A stretch of DNA of 64,000 nucleotides from Ustilago trichophora (taxonomy: Eukaryota; Basidiomycota; Ustilaginomycetes; Ustilaginales; Ustilaginaceae), in assembly GCA_900323505.1 (NCBI GenBank), contig OOIN01000014.1, forward strand, positions 620,001 through 684,000. The letters run 5' to 3'. The notes under the pieces are model-generated. The model had not been told where the DNA came from and did no database searches. It saw nothing but the letters and a program-made list of their open reading frames with translations. Both the position numbers and the translations under genes were made by a program. Of this stretch, positions 29,900 to 41,119 are shown piece after piece; the first letter of the stretch is position 1; the number at the start of each line of letters is the position of its first letter.

Positions 29900-32863
29900 A
29901 TGCCAGCACAATCAAACATAGAATCTCCACCATCATACCTCCAGCAACCACGAAACATTTCACCCAGTCCACCGTACGCCCAGAGCAACTCTCCACGCAT
30001 GCTGTCACCTGCGAAACCAATCCTTCAGCCTTGGCTAGGTTTACGAGCGCGCCTCTTCCTCTCGCCCATCTCCATCCCTCTCATCTCTCTCCTCTTTGTC
30101 GCATTAAGACTGTTGATCTCCTCCCAAGACCTCAACGACTCCATAGCTTCGACAAAGGCCAAGCTCCTCTCAGCATGCGATGCTGTCGAGGGAACCGCCT
30201 CTCTTGCTGCTTCCTTTCCGCACTTTCTGGCTTCCACCACCAACGTCCAGCTCGCCGAAACGGTCACTGCCACAGTCCACGGTGCGGCTCGAGTCTTTGA
30301 TCTCTCCATCACAGCAATTGAAAAGATTCTGACTTACATCGTCGACTCTTACAGATCGCTCTTCTTGTGCTTTATGGAGCTTCTCGTGCGCGGATCGCTA
30401 GCAGTGGTAATTGAAGCAGTGCAGCTGATATCTCAGGCCATCACCGCCGCAGCCCAAGGTATACGCTTGGCGATCCAGGATTCGATCTCTGGAGTCAACG
30501 CCATTCTTTCCACCGCAGTCAGCGGCATCAACGATGTGGTTGGGGTGTTTGGACAGCACATAAATGCCCCTCATATCTCTATCCCCTCACTGACGGCGCT
30601 AGAAAACATCACTCTACCACACGAAATTCAGGACGGACTTCTCAAGCTGAATGCGACCCTACCAACCCTACTAGAGCTCAAGCAGAAGATGGATGCGCTG
30701 ATCGAAACGCCCTTCGAACAGATCAAGAGCGAGGTGAACGCCACGTTGAGCAATTTTCAGTTCAACAATTCCGTCTTTCCCGTACCCGAGCTGCAAAATG
30801 TAAGCTTTTGCGACAGGATCGATACCTCGCCGATTGATGACCTCGGCGATGCATTGAAGGGTGTCGCAAAGTCGGGGCTCCTTTTGCTTGCGCTGGTCGC
30901 CATTGTGGTTATGCTGATCGGGGTCGCATGGGAATGGTGGAAGTGGCACAAGGAGATAAAAGCTGTGGAACGCACCAGGGCTGTGTGGCTTTCACAGCAT
31001 CCCAACGCTCATTCGGACGTCGAAATCAAAGAAGGAAAAGACTCAGGCGATGTTTTGAGGACAGAAAACCTCATGTCACTCCTCAATATCTCTCGCCATC
31101 CGCTCATCTCTTCATTCACACTGACAGTGTGCGATCGTGTGGGTATCCGCACACGCAGAGCTCAAGACCGACTCTCTTGGCTTCTCGCCTTTCTCACCCA
31201 CCCTGCATCCCTCGCATGCCTCTTTACCGGTCTCCTCGGCCTCCTCTCTGTCCTTCTTCAAATTTTCCTCGTCCACCGTATGACGGCCCACTACACAGCT
31301 TCGATCAACACCTCTCTCTCCCACCTCACATCCGACGTCATCAATCTCGTCAACGACCACACTCGCAATGCCTCTTACGCCTTTTCCTCCTCAGCCAACT
31401 CTGTCATCCTCCAAGTCGAATCCGAGCTCAACTCCCACGTATTCGCCTGGGTCAACACAACGACTTCTACAATGAACAGCACTCTCAACCAGTTCCTGGA
31501 CGGCATCACCGATGCTCTTACAACCACGTTTGGAGGTACACCGTTCAACGCACCGCTGCAGACATTTGTTGAGTGTATCGTTGGGCAAAAAATACGCGGG
31601 ATCGAAAAGGCGCTAACATGGATTCATGACAATGCCTATGTCAATTTTAGCATGGTCCCTCCAGATGTGCTTATGCTGAAAGGGGAACAGCAAGAGGCCG
31701 TGCTGAGGCCGGTGAGGGAGGCGATGCTGGGTAGCGGGGGTGAGGATGATGGAGGAATGAAGGGGCATGTCGTTCAGAGGTATTTGAAGCATTTGCGGCA
31801 GGAGGAAATCATGTTTGGTGTCTTGGTCGGAGTGTATGTGATGATATTTCTGATTGGGTTAGTGGTGGTCGGATATGCTACTGTCACCGATAGCAGGATT
31901 CGACCTGAAGATGATGACGGAAAAAAGGAGAGGGAGGATAGCGAACAAGTGGAAGAAAAGCTGAGAAGCAGCCTTCAGGATCCTCCAAATACCGGCTGGT
32001 GGCCTCACTTCCGCAAACCCAATATCAGCACCTTTGGCAGGGTCTCGCCCTTTACAACGAGCAAACCTCTCACCTCAACAACTACCACCAAGGACCTTGT
32101 CCCCGCTCCTCGCCGGTCCTCTATCGCTCATTCTAGCAGATCCAACCGAACACACGTCACAAAGGAGAGCATCTCGTATCCGTTTCAGATCCAGCAGAAC
32201 CCACCTCCGGCTACCTCCTCGTCTCGTGCCCGCCAACCAACACAACTCCGCCAAGTCACCCATGTAGACCGCAACACAGTCCTGTCCGTACGCCAGGATC
32301 ACCCCGAACCAGCACAACAAGGCGAACAACGTAGCTCGTGGCTCTCGTTCTTAGCCACACTATCCACAGATGAGGGATCGAGATTGAAGCAAGGAACATT
32401 GGTAGAGGAGAGCGCGGAGGACAGGTTCCAACGCTTGTTCGGGTGCTCGCCCGCTCCTTCGCCCACGACGTCGCGTTTCCCATCGCATCTCCATCTCTCG
32501 ACACCACCAGAAGCAGGCTCTTCGAAGGACAGTAGAGAGGATGAAAAGCATGGAGAAGGAAACAAGGGAGGAGACAAGTTCAGGGAAACTCTAGACCTGA
32601 GACCGATGCAAGATTGGATTGGTTCAAAAAGTCCCCTTCCGTCTTCCGTCGTTCGGGGTGGTGACGCTGGTGAAGAGGCATCTGGGACTTCAGAAGTACC
32701 ACTCACTCGCTCTGGCGGTCAGAAAGAGGCACAAGTGTCCAAACACACAAGCAATGTTAGCTATGCCTTTGCCACCGCCCCAGGATCCCAAACCCGATTG
32801 CAACAGCAGCAGCAGCAACCAAGGGTAAACTCGGACCAGTCGATATCTTTCTACGCTTGGTAG
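29900..32863 (+). CDS. PRM1: Plasma membrane fusion protein Prm1
   Basis: The ATG at 29900 is chosen over TTG or ATG codons further upstream that would add a non-conserved extension; product 987 residues, one exon. Hydrophobic spans lie near 52-70 (PISIPLISLLFVALRLLI), 140-165 (SLFLCFMELLVRGSLAVVIEAV, a characteristic Prm1 segment), 325-345, 430-460 and 635-660. Between them are large domains with many N-x-S/T sites, as expected of the extracellular loops. The C-terminal 300 residues are polar, Ser/Pro-rich and likely cytoplasmic. Prm1 family proteins promote plasma-membrane merger of mating cells. Pheromone response elements upstream fit induction during mating. No frameshift is seen. Confidence 0.9.
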   Translation: MPAQSNIESPPSYLQQPRNISPSPPYAQSNSPRMLSPAKPILQPWLGLRARLFLSPISIPLISLLFVALRLLISSQDLNDSIASTKAKLLSACDAVEGTASLAASFPHFLASTTNVQLAETVTATVHGAARVFDLSITAIEKILTYIVDSYRSLFLCFMELLVRGSLAVVIEAVQLISQAITAAAQGIRLAIQDSISGVNAILSTAVSGINDVVGVFGQHINAPHISIPSLTALENITLPHEIQDGLLKLNATLPTLLELKQKMDALIETPFEQIKSEVNATLSNFQFNNSVFPVPELQNVSFCDRIDTSPIDDLGDALKGVAKSGLLLLALVAIVVMLIGVAWEWWKWHKEIKAVERTRAVWLSQHPNAHSDVEIKEGKDSGDVLRTENLMSLLNISRHPLISSFTLTVCDRVGIRTRRAQDRLSWLLAFLTHPASLACLFTGLLGLLSVLLQIFLVHRMTAHYTASINTSLSHLTSDVINLVNDHTRNASYAFSSSANSVILQVESELNSHVFAWVNTTTSTMNSTLNQFLDGITDALTTTFGGTPFNAPLQTFVECIVGQKIRGIEKALTWIHDNAYVNFSMVPPDVLMLKGEQQEAVLRPVREAMLGSGGEDDGGMKGHVVQRYLKHLRQEEIMFGVLVGVYVMIFLIGLVVVGYATVTDSRIRPEDDDGKKEREDSEQVEEKLRSSLQDPPNTGWWPHFRKPNISTFGRVSPFTTSKPLTSTTTTKDLVPAPRRSSIAHSSRSNRTHVTKESISYPFQIQQNPPPATSSSRARQPTQLRQVTHVDRNTVLSVRQDHPEPAQQGEQRSSWLSFLATLSTDEGSRLKQGTLVEESAEDRFQRLFGCSPAPSPTTSRFPSHLHLSTPPEAGSSKDSREDEKHGEGNKGGDKFRETLDLRPMQDWIGSKSPLPSSVVRGGDAGEEASGTSEVPLTRSGGQKEAQVSKHTSNVSYAFATAPGSQTRLQQQQQQPRVNSDQSISFYAW

Positions 32864-33226
32864 ACCCTAGAGCCCTGGCACACCCATACCTCTTTATCTG
32901 TTGCTACATTTGAATCTTAGCACTGTCGATCTCTCTGTCTCGTCTTCTTTTGATGCTCTACGAGGGAGAGAGGGAGAGAGTTGTGTGTGAGGAGTGAGGG
33001 CGACAATCATGTGTGGTGACACGCCAGCGAGAGATGAAAAAATGTCCAAAGAATGTGCTTTTTGACGGGTGTAACATGTGGAGATTTATTTTTTTGAAGA
33101 GCGTCATCGGTGTTGGTCTTTCTTCGTTGCACCGGCCTCCTATGTTCTTCTTCTCGACACCTATCTCTTGTCACACTCTACACATCTATCGATTCTTGGC
33201 TTGACCAACTAGACTAGGCGTGGTGT
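32864..33226. other. Intergenic, PRM1 3' flank and APA2 promoter
   Basis: 363 bp with a purine GA-rich patch near 32964-32980. No gene is visible. Confidence 0.55.
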
Positions 33227-34495
33227 ATGCCAACTCTCCGCCTTTTGACTATTCCGCTTCGTTCCCTTCCCCGTTTCGCGCGATCTACCCGCTTCCCACC
33301 AATTTCGACTAAGACCTTTTCCAGCATGCCGATCCCAGATAGCGACCTCAAATCTCTCGCCTCGGAGGTCAAATCCAAGTTCGACGTTGCTATCGCTGAT
33401 GGAGATGCATTCTTCTATCCTTCTGAAAAGATTACTTTGCAAGAGAGCGAAGCTTCTGGGGTGCTATGGCAGATCCGAACTGTACCAGCGCTGTTGAAGA
33501 AGCCGAAAGCCACAGCATCTTCCAACTCTGATACCGATGCATCAAAGGCAGAAGAAACGAAAAAGAAGAAAGAGCAAGGTAAAGTCGAGCAGAACAAAAG
33601 CGACGTCTTTGCCCCACCATACGTTCCCAACTTGCTCGTCAAGGAGCTGGGAGAACACGTGATGTTGTTGAACAAGTTTTGCGTTGTTCCGCAGCACTTT
33701 CTCATGGTCACTCGCGAATTCGCTTCTCAGGACTTGCCGCCTTCTCCTGAGACTCTGACGCTAGCCTATCGCATCGTTTCGGCACACAGGCCGGGTGGAA
33801 GCAACACGGAGCTACTTGCGTTCTACAATTGCGGTGCTACAGCGGGCGCATCTCAGCCACACCGCCATTTGCAATTCGTCCAATGCCCCCCACTCGACAC
33901 TACCTCTCCTGAAGCCATCTCTTCTCACCGTCTCTCGGAAGAAGATCAGGACAAAATCGTCGAATCTGACTACAAGGTTCCCGTGGAATCCCTGCTGGAA
34001 CGTATCGAAAAGGACGGAAAAGAAGAGGATAGCGTCCACGCCCTCCCCTTACCATGGCAGCACTTTGTTGCACTGCTCAACCCAACAGCGGCGATGAAGA
34101 AGGATGAAGGTGAGATGGAAAGATATATCGGGAACAAGTTTATGGGATTGCTAGACGCTCTATTCAGAGCGAGAATGTTTGCCCAGGCTGAAGGCAAGGA
34201 AGCGAGTGGTAGACCCGCGTTTAACGTGTTGATCACGAAGCGGGCGATGCATCTCATCCCTAGATCGCGAGAAGAATACACTGATTTGCCAGGCAAAGGT
34301 GACGCAGAGGGAAAGATTGGTAATCTGAGCATCAACTCGTTGGGCTATGCAGGATTCATGCTCAGCCGCTCGATCGAGGAGCAAGAAGCACTAAAGAGTG
34401 TACAGGGGGGAGTGGAGGAGGTGCTCAAGGTGACCGGCGTTGCCCCTGTCGAGGATGTCACGGTTCAGGCTGGATTACCTACTACAAACATGTAA
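33227..34495 (+). CDS. APA2: Diadenosine tetraphosphate (Ap4A) phosphorylase
   Basis: A single exon encodes 422 residues from the ATG at 33227. The HIT-superfamily active site is QPHRHLQFVQ, the HxHxQ form typical of Apa1/Apa2 phosphorylases, preceded by LNKFCVVPQHFLMVTREF and the family's YNCGATAGAS. These enzymes cleave Ap4A with phosphate to ADP and ATP. The first 33 residues are Arg/Ser/Thr-rich with no acidic residue (RLLTIPLRSLPRFAR), like a mitochondrial presequence; a second ATG at 33326 (MPIPDSDLKS) would give the usual cytosolic length. A Lys/Glu-rich insert lies at about 105-125. Confidence 0.92.
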   Translation: MPTLRLLTIPLRSLPRFARSTRFPPISTKTFSSMPIPDSDLKSLASEVKSKFDVAIADGDAFFYPSEKITLQESEASGVLWQIRTVPALLKKPKATASSNSDTDASKAEETKKKKEQGKVEQNKSDVFAPPYVPNLLVKELGEHVMLLNKFCVVPQHFLMVTREFASQDLPPSPETLTLAYRIVSAHRPGGSNTELLAFYNCGATAGASQPHRHLQFVQCPPLDTTSPEAISSHRLSEEDQDKIVESDYKVPVESLLERIEKDGKEEDSVHALPLPWQHFVALLNPTAAMKKDEGEMERYIGNKFMGLLDALFRARMFAQAEGKEASGRPAFNVLITKRAMHLIPRSREEYTDLPGKGDAEGKIGNLSINSLGYAGFMLSRSIEEQEALKSVQGGVEEVLKVTGVAPVEDVTVQAGLPTTNM

Positions 34496-34840
34496 TGCTA
34501 CCTGCGTCCTGTAACGATGCAGCGTTGTTGGAATAGAAGCTTAGACACACCAACGGTGCTTGACTGCATGAACTGGCTAGGAGATATGTGAGAATGCCCA
34601 AAGGATAACAAAGCTGGTTTGAATGAGAGCGAAAGAGAGCTCATCGATGACAATTTTGACCACGAGAAAAGTGTCAATCTTAGGCAAAGGAGACGTTGAA
34701 AGCATTGCATGTTGGGCGAGAGAGAACGAAAGCTGTATGTTACAAGATAGAGAAATGTTTGAAGAAAAGCGCAATATCCATCGGTCGCTTCTCAGGGGCA
34801 GGGTTGAAGCGTTGGAAGGTTGCAGCTTTTGTATTTGAGT
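34496..34840. other. Convergent 3' spacer
   Basis: 345 bp between the stops of APA2 and MPC2. Nothing else is visible. Confidence 0.6.
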
Positions 34841-35358
34841 TTACTTGGAGGTCATGGGAAGCTTTTCGCCATTCAATTTGGCCTGAACGTCGTTTGTCTT
34901 ATCCGCCACAGCTGCTTGGACGGGGTGTTGCCTGCGGAAATCCCAAACCCTGTAGAGCTGAGCGAGACCGGAGCAGCCAACAAAGAAGTTGACTGCTGCA
35001 AGCGAGTAGTTGACAGGAGTGATAACGAGAGAGTATCGGACCCAGATCATGCCCGTAGCTGCCAGAGCGACGTTCTGGGAAACTGAGATCTTGTCAGCTG
35101 GTCGAGAGAGATCCTTGAGTCCAGCGGCAACCAAGCACCACTTCATGAGGGGAGCCCAGAAGAAGACTGAGCAAGTGGTCAGTCAGAGTAGGAACAGAGT
35201 GAGTGAATGCGAAATCGTAGGAAGAAGTTGGTCAGTTTAAAACGGAGTTGATGCTAATCTCGATAGCTTCGAGGGTCAACAAAGATAGACGTACCAGTCT
35301 TTGGCCCCGCAGGGTGGTTCATGAACGACTGGAACTTGGATCCTGCTGCCGACGCCAT
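34841..35358 (-). CDS. MPC2: Mitochondrial pyruvate carrier subunit 2
   Basis: Two exons on the minus strand, 35358-35295 and 35166-34841, joined by a phase-1 GTACGT...CTCAG intron of 128 bp, give 129 residues. The joined protein starts MASAAGSKFQSFMNHPAGPK and continues TVFFWAPLMKWCLVAAGLKDL, RPADKIS, LAATGMIWVRYSLVITPVNY and NFFVGCSGLAQL, the conserved MPC2 body with its membrane helices. MPC1 and MPC2 form the heterodimer that imports pyruvate across the inner mitochondrial membrane. MPC1 is not in this window. The frame without exon 1 lacks the first helix, so the splice is needed. Confidence 0.94.
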
Positions 35359-35979
35359 CTTGAATAAATGTACAATGTCTATGTGCGATTGGGGAGAAAG
35401 CGCTGTTCTTGATGCAAAGACTGATGCAGAATCTGAGCTATGTCGAGAGCTGCGTGCGAAGCGAAGGTGAACGGTAGATATGGAAGGGGAAGGTGGGGTT
35501 GGAGGTTGAAGGTTGAATGTTGAAGGTCAGATTTCTCGAGACGAGAGAGAGAGAGAGACAAAGTCAGAGAGTCTGTGCCCAACCTGAGCCTTCGCAGCTG
35601 AATTTCTGTCCCAACTTCTGGTCGAGTCAAAGCTGGATCGCGTCAAATCGGGCTAACCGAGATTTATTGTACGGTCTAACATTGCAAAATGGTGCCCTTT
35701 CCCCCCACCTTTCCCTATGTCCGACCAGCACAGCTTTGTTGCCAAGTGTGATGGAAGGCAATAGTGAATGGCAGATAGAAAGACGACGAACAGACACTTT
35801 AAAGGATAAAATGAAGGACTTAAGGGGCATCAAGTACAAGATAGGCTGATGATGAAGCGATGAGCGAGGGAGGCCTTTGACCCACACGCCGCTTCCAAAA
35901 CCTCGAGGGTGTCACATTATACGATTGAATGGTACAAGTCAGATGTTGGTATTGCTTGCTTGGTTTGCCTAGTATTAGA
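35359..35979. other. Intergenic, MPC2 promoter and dynactin-p27 3' flank
   Basis: 621 bp between two minus-strand genes. Several imperfect ATGTTGAAGGT/GGTTGAAGG direct repeats lie near 35490-35530. No gene is supported. Confidence 0.55.
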
Positions 35980-36989
35980 TTATGTTGTTGGTGCTGTGCT
36001 AGGTGCTGTAGAAGGAGCTGCTCTGACACCCTGGATGATTTTGAGCTTGTGGGTGCGTGGAATGGCGTCACGAAGATACTCGAGATGTTTTGCGTGCAAA
36101 GCAGCTTGCTGTTGTGCTCCCTCTCCGCTCCAGAGTCTTCTCCTGTTGTCGGCGCCAAAGACTACAGTCTGATCTGGGAGCTCTTCGAATACTTGGTCTC
36201 GACCCTTGCTGTGTGTGTTTGTGGACTCGGCGGTTGTCTCGGCTCCTTGTTCGACGTCATACCCTTTTATTGAAGCTTGTTCCCCTTGTGTGTGGTCATG
36301 GTGGTCGTCAAAGATATTCACCAGCTCGCTATCCGATATCGGCTTGGGTAAGACCAGACATCCCGCTCCAATGACACTATACGATCCGACTTTAACATTC
36401 TGAGCCACGCGACTCCGCATTTCAAAAACGTTGTATGAGCCCACCGAGGCCGCCTCGATCCTGCAGCCAACTTCGAACAGATTGTTGTCACCGATCTTGA
36501 TGGGCGTAGACTTGCGGTTGACAATGACGGCGGTCTCCTCAATGATGCAGTTTGAGCCGATGGAGATGGGACCCTGGAGAGCAAGAATGGTAGCTTTGGG
36601 GTGGATGACGGTGCCACTTGCGACCGAGATTTCGCCACGGAGGTCTGCGTCTGCGGCAATGATGACACGGGTGCCGACGGTAAGATTGTCACGTCTGAAG
36701 ACGGTAGAGGGCGTTGAACGAAGGGTAGAGGTGGCAATGTTGTTTTCGGAAAGGGAGGACCGGTGATCGGAGGAGATAGAAGGTGGTTGAGAAGTCAGCG
36801 TCTGTGGCAGAGATTGGGTAGTACTTTCAAAAGCAGCAGGATGAGAGGGAAGATCAGATATGATCGCCTGTCTTTGCAACGCTCGAAGAAGAGACATACT
36901 TGCGTAGCGTGCTTCGCCACTTTGTCGTTGATGTGAGAGGATAGCATGATCGACCAAGAAGCGTGAGAAGCGACTTACAGTGGGGTCAT
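35980..36989 (-). CDS. DCTN6: Dynactin subunit 6 (p27), hexapeptide-repeat protein
   Basis: The main exon, 36898-35980, encodes a left-handed beta-helix: NLTVGTRVIIAADADLRGEI, SGTVIHPKATI, PISIGSNCIIEETAVI, KIGDNNLFEVGCRI, SVGSYNVFEMRSRV and KVGSYSVIGAGCLV, the p27 core. A C-terminal tail includes VVFGADNRRRLWSGE and LEYLRDAIPRTHKL. Translation could start at the ATG at 36897. A fitting alternative is a tiny first exon, 36989-36979 (ATGACCCCACT), spliced by an 80-bp GTAAGT...CAAG intron directly in frame to the ATG, adding MTPL. The coordinates include that exon. In metazoans p27 pairs with p25 on the pointed end of the dynactin Arp1 filament and helps cargo attachment to dynein. Confidence 0.83.
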
Positions 36990-37935
36990 GGTGGGAGACC
37001 GAACGAGGTCCGTGCGGACACCTGCTCGGTGGATGCACTGTTGCGTTTGTTTAGACGGTGAGCTGTGCCAAGCTCACTTTGACGAAGCCACACTGAAGCA
37101 ATGCATTGTGCTACTGTATTGCTTGGTGCGAGGGTGGTTGATGAGATGCAGGTGGGATGAAAGGGTGAAAGAACCAGGGGCAAGAACAAGAACAACACAA
37201 TGACATGCACGCTCCACTTTGCTTCCTTCCAAACATCACGCATTTTGCTCAAGTTTGTGGATTCGATACTGAGCTAACATCTTTGGGGTCAAAATTCGAT
37301 TGGCTAGATAGTGCAGTTTTTTCATTGGTCGGCCCCGCCCAGTCATACACGTTCTTGTCACCCTTTCTGCTGTGGTAACTGCGAAAGGAGTCGCTGTGTC
37401 AAGATGCCTCTGGAAATGCTGAACCTAGGGGTGTTTATGGTCGGCTGCGGCACGAGCAAGCGTCTCTAGATGGTTCGTCGGGACGATAGCTGTTTGCAGT
37501 CTCGTTGATGTTAGGACCAAACAGCAAGAAGAAGCGTTTTCAGAGATTGTAAAAAAATGGCTAAAAGCGGCTTCCCGCTCACTTGAAAAATGCGAAGAAT
37601 AGAAAAGCTGCTCTGTGCATTTCCGTGTGCAAAATTGGCAGGGACGACGACACAAGAAGAACAAGAACACAAGAACAAGAACAACAAGAACAACAAGAAG
37701 AATCCCCGTTCTCTTGTCGGTGTACTGTATGTCTGCGAGCACAAGGCAAGCACGACCGCTCGGGTCAAGCTTGTCCGTCCGTCGAACCATAATTTCGTTT
37801 GTCGCTTTTTAGCTTTGTCTGCCGAACACCGTCTCTTGTTCGACACTCTCTGACCGAACCCTTTGTTCACTCGCCCTTCGTCACCTTTGGACACGCACAC
37901 CACACTCCTTCTCATCTCTCCTACAAGTCGTTGGC
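36990..37935. other. Divergent intergenic region upstream of MIS1
   Basis: About 950 bp with a purine-rich AAC/AAG trinucleotide run at about 37656-37704 and TACTGTA heptamers at 37112 and 37723. Open frames overlapping the run are repeat-driven and not called as genes. Confidence 0.55.
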
Positions 37936-40900
37936 ATGCTCCTCCGCCGCTCGGCTTGCAGACACTTAGCTTCTCTTTCCCAGCAGCGAAGCACTCCCTC
38001 CCTCATCACTGCCGTCGCCTCTTCCTCCTCTTTCCCCTCCTCCTCCTCCTCCTCCACTTCTTCGTCCTCCTCTCTCCTCTCCTCTTCTCGCGTCCGCTTC
38101 ATCTCGTCGGCTCGACGAACCACCCTCGCCTTTGGCTCAAGTCGTCTCGGATCCACACGCTCCCTCGTAACCGACGCCATGGCTTCTCTCGCTATCACTC
38201 CAGGCGGTGCCAAGCTCATCGATGGTACCGCCCTTGCCAAGCAGCTCCGTACTCGCGTCGCTCAGCGCATTGCGGAGCTCAAGCAGCAGCACTCTTCCTT
38301 CCAGCCTCACCTCTGTATCATGCAGGTTGGCTCCATGAGCGCTTCCTCCACCTACATCAGGATGAAGAAGCTCGCCGCTGAAGAGTGCGGCATGCGATAC
38401 ACTCACGTTCAGCTTCCCGAGGGCACCAGCGAGGTCGAGATCATTAAGCGTGTCGGTGAGCTCAACGAGGACATCAGCGTCGATGGTATCCTCGTCCAGC
38501 TTCCTCTTGGTGATCACATCGACTCGGATGCCGAGCGACGTGTCACAGAGGCTATCAGCCCCGAGAAGGACGTCGACGGTTTCCACGCTCTCAACATTGG
38601 TCACCTCTCCTCCAAGGCTTGCAATCCTCTCTTCTTCCCCTGCACCCCTGCTGGATGCATCAAGCTCCTCGAAAACGCCGGTATCACCAACATGGCCGGT
38701 CTCCGCGCCGTCGTTATTGGCCGAAGCGACATTGTTGGCAACCCCGTCGCTTCCCTCCTCCGCAGCAGGGACTGCACTGTCACCCAGGTTCACAGCAAGA
38801 CCGCCGACCTCCAGGCTCACCTGGCCCAGGCTGACATCGTCATCGCCGCCATGGGCAAGCCTCACTTCATCCAGGGTGACTGGCTCAAGAAGGGCGCTGT
38901 CGTCATCGACGTTGGCACAAACTTTGTCGATGATGCCACCAAGAAGTCCGGCTACCGCCTGGTCGGCGATGTCGACTTTGAGGCCGCCTCCAAGGTCGCT
39001 TCGGCTATCACTCCCGTTCCTGGTGGAGTTGGTCCCATGACTGTTGCCATGCTCATGGAGAATGTTCTCATCAGCGCTGAGCGCAGCCTCGCTGACGGCC
39101 GTGCTCTCGGTATCGGTCGTGGTGTCGTGCGCCCCAACCCCATCAAGCCTCTCGCCAAGGTACCTTCCGACATCGAGGTCGCCCGTTCCCAAACCCCCAA
39201 GCCCATCACCCAAGTCGCTCGCGAAATCGGTCTTGTCTCGTCCGAGCTTGAGCCCTACGGAGCCGTCAAGGCCAAGGTCGACCTCTCCGTCCTCAAGCGT
39301 CTTGCGCACCGCAAGAACGGCAAGTACATTGTCGTCGCCGGTATCACGCCTACCCCTCTCGGTGAGGGCAAGTCCACCACCACCATCGGTCTCGCCCAGG
39401 CTCTTGGTGCTCACCTCGGCAAGTCGGCTTTCGCCTGTGTCCGTCAGCCCTCTCAGGGTCCCACTTTCGGTATCAAGGGTGGTGCCGCTGGTGGAGGATA
39501 CTCTCAGGTCATCCCCATGGAGGAGTTCAACCTTCACTTGACCGGTGACAACCACGCCGTTCAGGCCGCCAACAACCTTCTCGCCGCCGCTATCGACACC
39601 AGGATGTTCCACGAAGCCACCCAGAAGGACGCCGCCCTGTTTGACCGTCTCTGCCCCAAGAAGAAGGGCGTCCGCACTTTTGCCCCCATCATGTTCCGTA
39701 GATTGAAGAAGCTCGGCATCGACAAGACCAACCCCGACGATCTTACCGATGAAGAGAAGTCGCGCTTTGCTCGTCTCGACATCGACCCCGAGACCGTCAC
39801 CTGGAGGCGTGTCACTGACACCAACGACCGATACCTTCGTGACATCACCGTTGGCCAGGCCGCCACTGAGAAAGGCATCACCCGCAGGACAGGATTCGAC
39901 ATCGCTGTCGCCTCTGAGTGCATGGCTGTGCTTGCGCTCAGCCGAGACCTCAAGGACATGCGCGAGCGACTTGGACGTATGGTCATCGGAACTTCGCGTG
40001 CTGGTGACCCCGTCACCGCCGACGACATTGGTGTCGGTGGAGCCCTTGCCATCCTCATGAAGGACGCTATCAAGCCCAACCTTATGCAGACGCTCGAAGG
40101 CACTCCCGTCTTTGTTCACGCTGGACCTTTCGCCAACATTGCTCACGGCAACTCGTCTATTCTTGCCGACGCCATCGCTCTCAAGCTCGCAGGTATCGAG
40201 GAGGGTGAGCCCGTCGAGCGCACCGGTTACGTCATCACCGAAGCCGGTTTCGGTGCCGACATTGGTATGGAGAAGTTCTGCAACATCAAGTGCCGCGAGT
40301 CTGGCCTTGTCCCCGATGCTGCTGTCATTGTTGCCACTGTCCGTGCACTCAAGACCCACGGTGGCGGACCCGAGGTCACGCCCGGCAAGCCCCTTTCCGA
40401 AGTCTACCTCGAGGAGAACCTCGAGATCCTCGAGAAGGGCTGTGTCAACCTTGCCAAGCACATTTCCAACGCCAAGAAGTTCGGTCTCAAGGTCATTGTT
40501 GTCATCAACCAGTTCACCACCGACACACCCGCCGAGCTCGAGCTTGTTCGCAAGAAGGCTCTTGAAGCAGGAGCCGACGATGCGGTTCCTGCCAACCACT
40601 GGGCTTTGGGCGGTGAGGGTGCTGTCGACCTTGCCAAGGCCGTCATCGAACAGCTCGAAGGCGCTGATTCCCAGTTCAACTTCCTCTACGAGCCTACCCT
40701 CCCCATCACACAGAAGATCGAGGCCATCGCTCGCGACATGTACGGTGCTGACGGAATAGAACTCTCCCCTGCCGCCGAAAAGCAGATCCAGGTCATCGAG
40801 AAGAACGGCTTTGGAAATCTCTCCATCTGCATGGCCAAGACCCACCTTTCCCTCAGCGCGGATCCCACAAAGAAGGGCGCACCCACCGGATTCACCATTC

Positions 40901-41046
40901 CCGTCCGAGAGGTCTACGCCAGTGTCGGTGCAGGTCTCCTCGTAGTCATGTGCGGCGCAATGAGCAAGATGCCCGGCTTGAACACTAGACCAGGTTACTA
41001 CGACATGGACTTGACCGAGGACGGTGAAGTTATCGGCTTGTCTTAA
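37936..41046 (+). CDS. MIS1: Trifunctional C1-tetrahydrofolate synthase, likely mitochondrial and cytosolic
   Basis: One exon encodes 1036 residues. Residues 1-81 are rich in Arg and Ser and nearly lack acidic residues ([18 protein letters not shown]), a likely mitochondrial presequence. A second in-frame ATG at 38179 ([16 protein letters not shown]) would give a cytosolic form. Residues about 85-380 are methylene-THF dehydrogenase/cyclohydrolase: [14 protein letters not shown] with the catalytic lysine, [23 protein letters not shown] and [11 protein letters not shown]. Residues about 395-1036 are formate-THF ligase with the nucleotide loop [20 protein letters not shown] and [20 protein letters not shown]. 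The enzyme interconverts formate, 10-formyl-, methenyl- and methylene-THF for purine and thymidylate synthesis. Confidence 0.96.
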   Translation: MLLRRSACRHLASLSQQRSTPSLITAVASSSSFPSSSSSSTSSSSSLLSSSRVRFISSARRTTLAFGSSRLGSTRSLVTDAMASLAITPGGAKLIDGTALAKQLRTRVAQRIAELKQQHSSFQPHLCIMQVGSMSASSTYIRMKKLAAEECGMRYTHVQLPEGTSEVEIIKRVGELNEDISVDGILVQLPLGDHIDSDAERRVTEAISPEKDVDGFHALNIGHLSSKACNPLFFPCTPAGCIKLLENAGITNMAGLRAVVIGRSDIVGNPVASLLRSRDCTVTQVHSKTADLQAHLAQADIVIAAMGKPHFIQGDWLKKGAVVIDVGTNFVDDATKKSGYRLVGDVDFEAASKVASAITPVPGGVGPMTVAMLMENVLISAERSLADGRALGIGRGVVRPNPIKPLAKVPSDIEVARSQTPKPITQVAREIGLVSSELEPYGAVKAKVDLSVLKRLAHRKNGKYIVVAGITPTPLGEGKSTTTIGLAQALGAHLGKSAFACVRQPSQGPTFGIKGGAAGGGYSQVIPMEEFNLHLTGDNHAVQAANNLLAAAIDTRMFHEATQKDAALFDRLCPKKKGVRTFAPIMFRRLKKLGIDKTNPDDLTDEEKSRFARLDIDPETVTWRRVTDTNDRYLRDITVGQAATEKGITRRTGFDIAVASECMAVLALSRDLKDMRERLGRMVIGTSRAGDPVTADDIGVGGALAILMKDAIKPNLMQTLEGTPVFVHAGPFANIAHGNSSILADAIALKLAGIEEGEPVERTGYVITEAGFGADIGMEKFCNIKCRESGLVPDAAVIVATVRALKTHGGGPEVTPGKPLSEVYLEENLEILEKGCVNLAKHISNAKKFGLKVIVVINQFTTDTPAELELVRKKALEAGADDAVPANHWALGGEGAVDLAKAVIEQLEGADSQFNFLYEPTLPITQKIEAIARDMYGADGIELSPAAEKQIQVIEKNGFGNLSICMAKTHLSLSADPTKKGAPTGFTIPVREVYASVGAGLLVVMCGAMSKMPGLNTRPGYYDMDLTEDGEVIGLS

Positions 41047-41078
41047 AGCGCAGTCTAGACCAAAATGGTCCTTCTACC

Positions 41079-41119
<41 letters not shown>

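Noticed and set aside
38137..40845. A 902-residue open frame antisense to MIS1
   Set aside because: It is a by-product of strong codon bias on the plus strand, which keeps the opposite frame free of stops. It has no domain and lies fully inside a certain gene.
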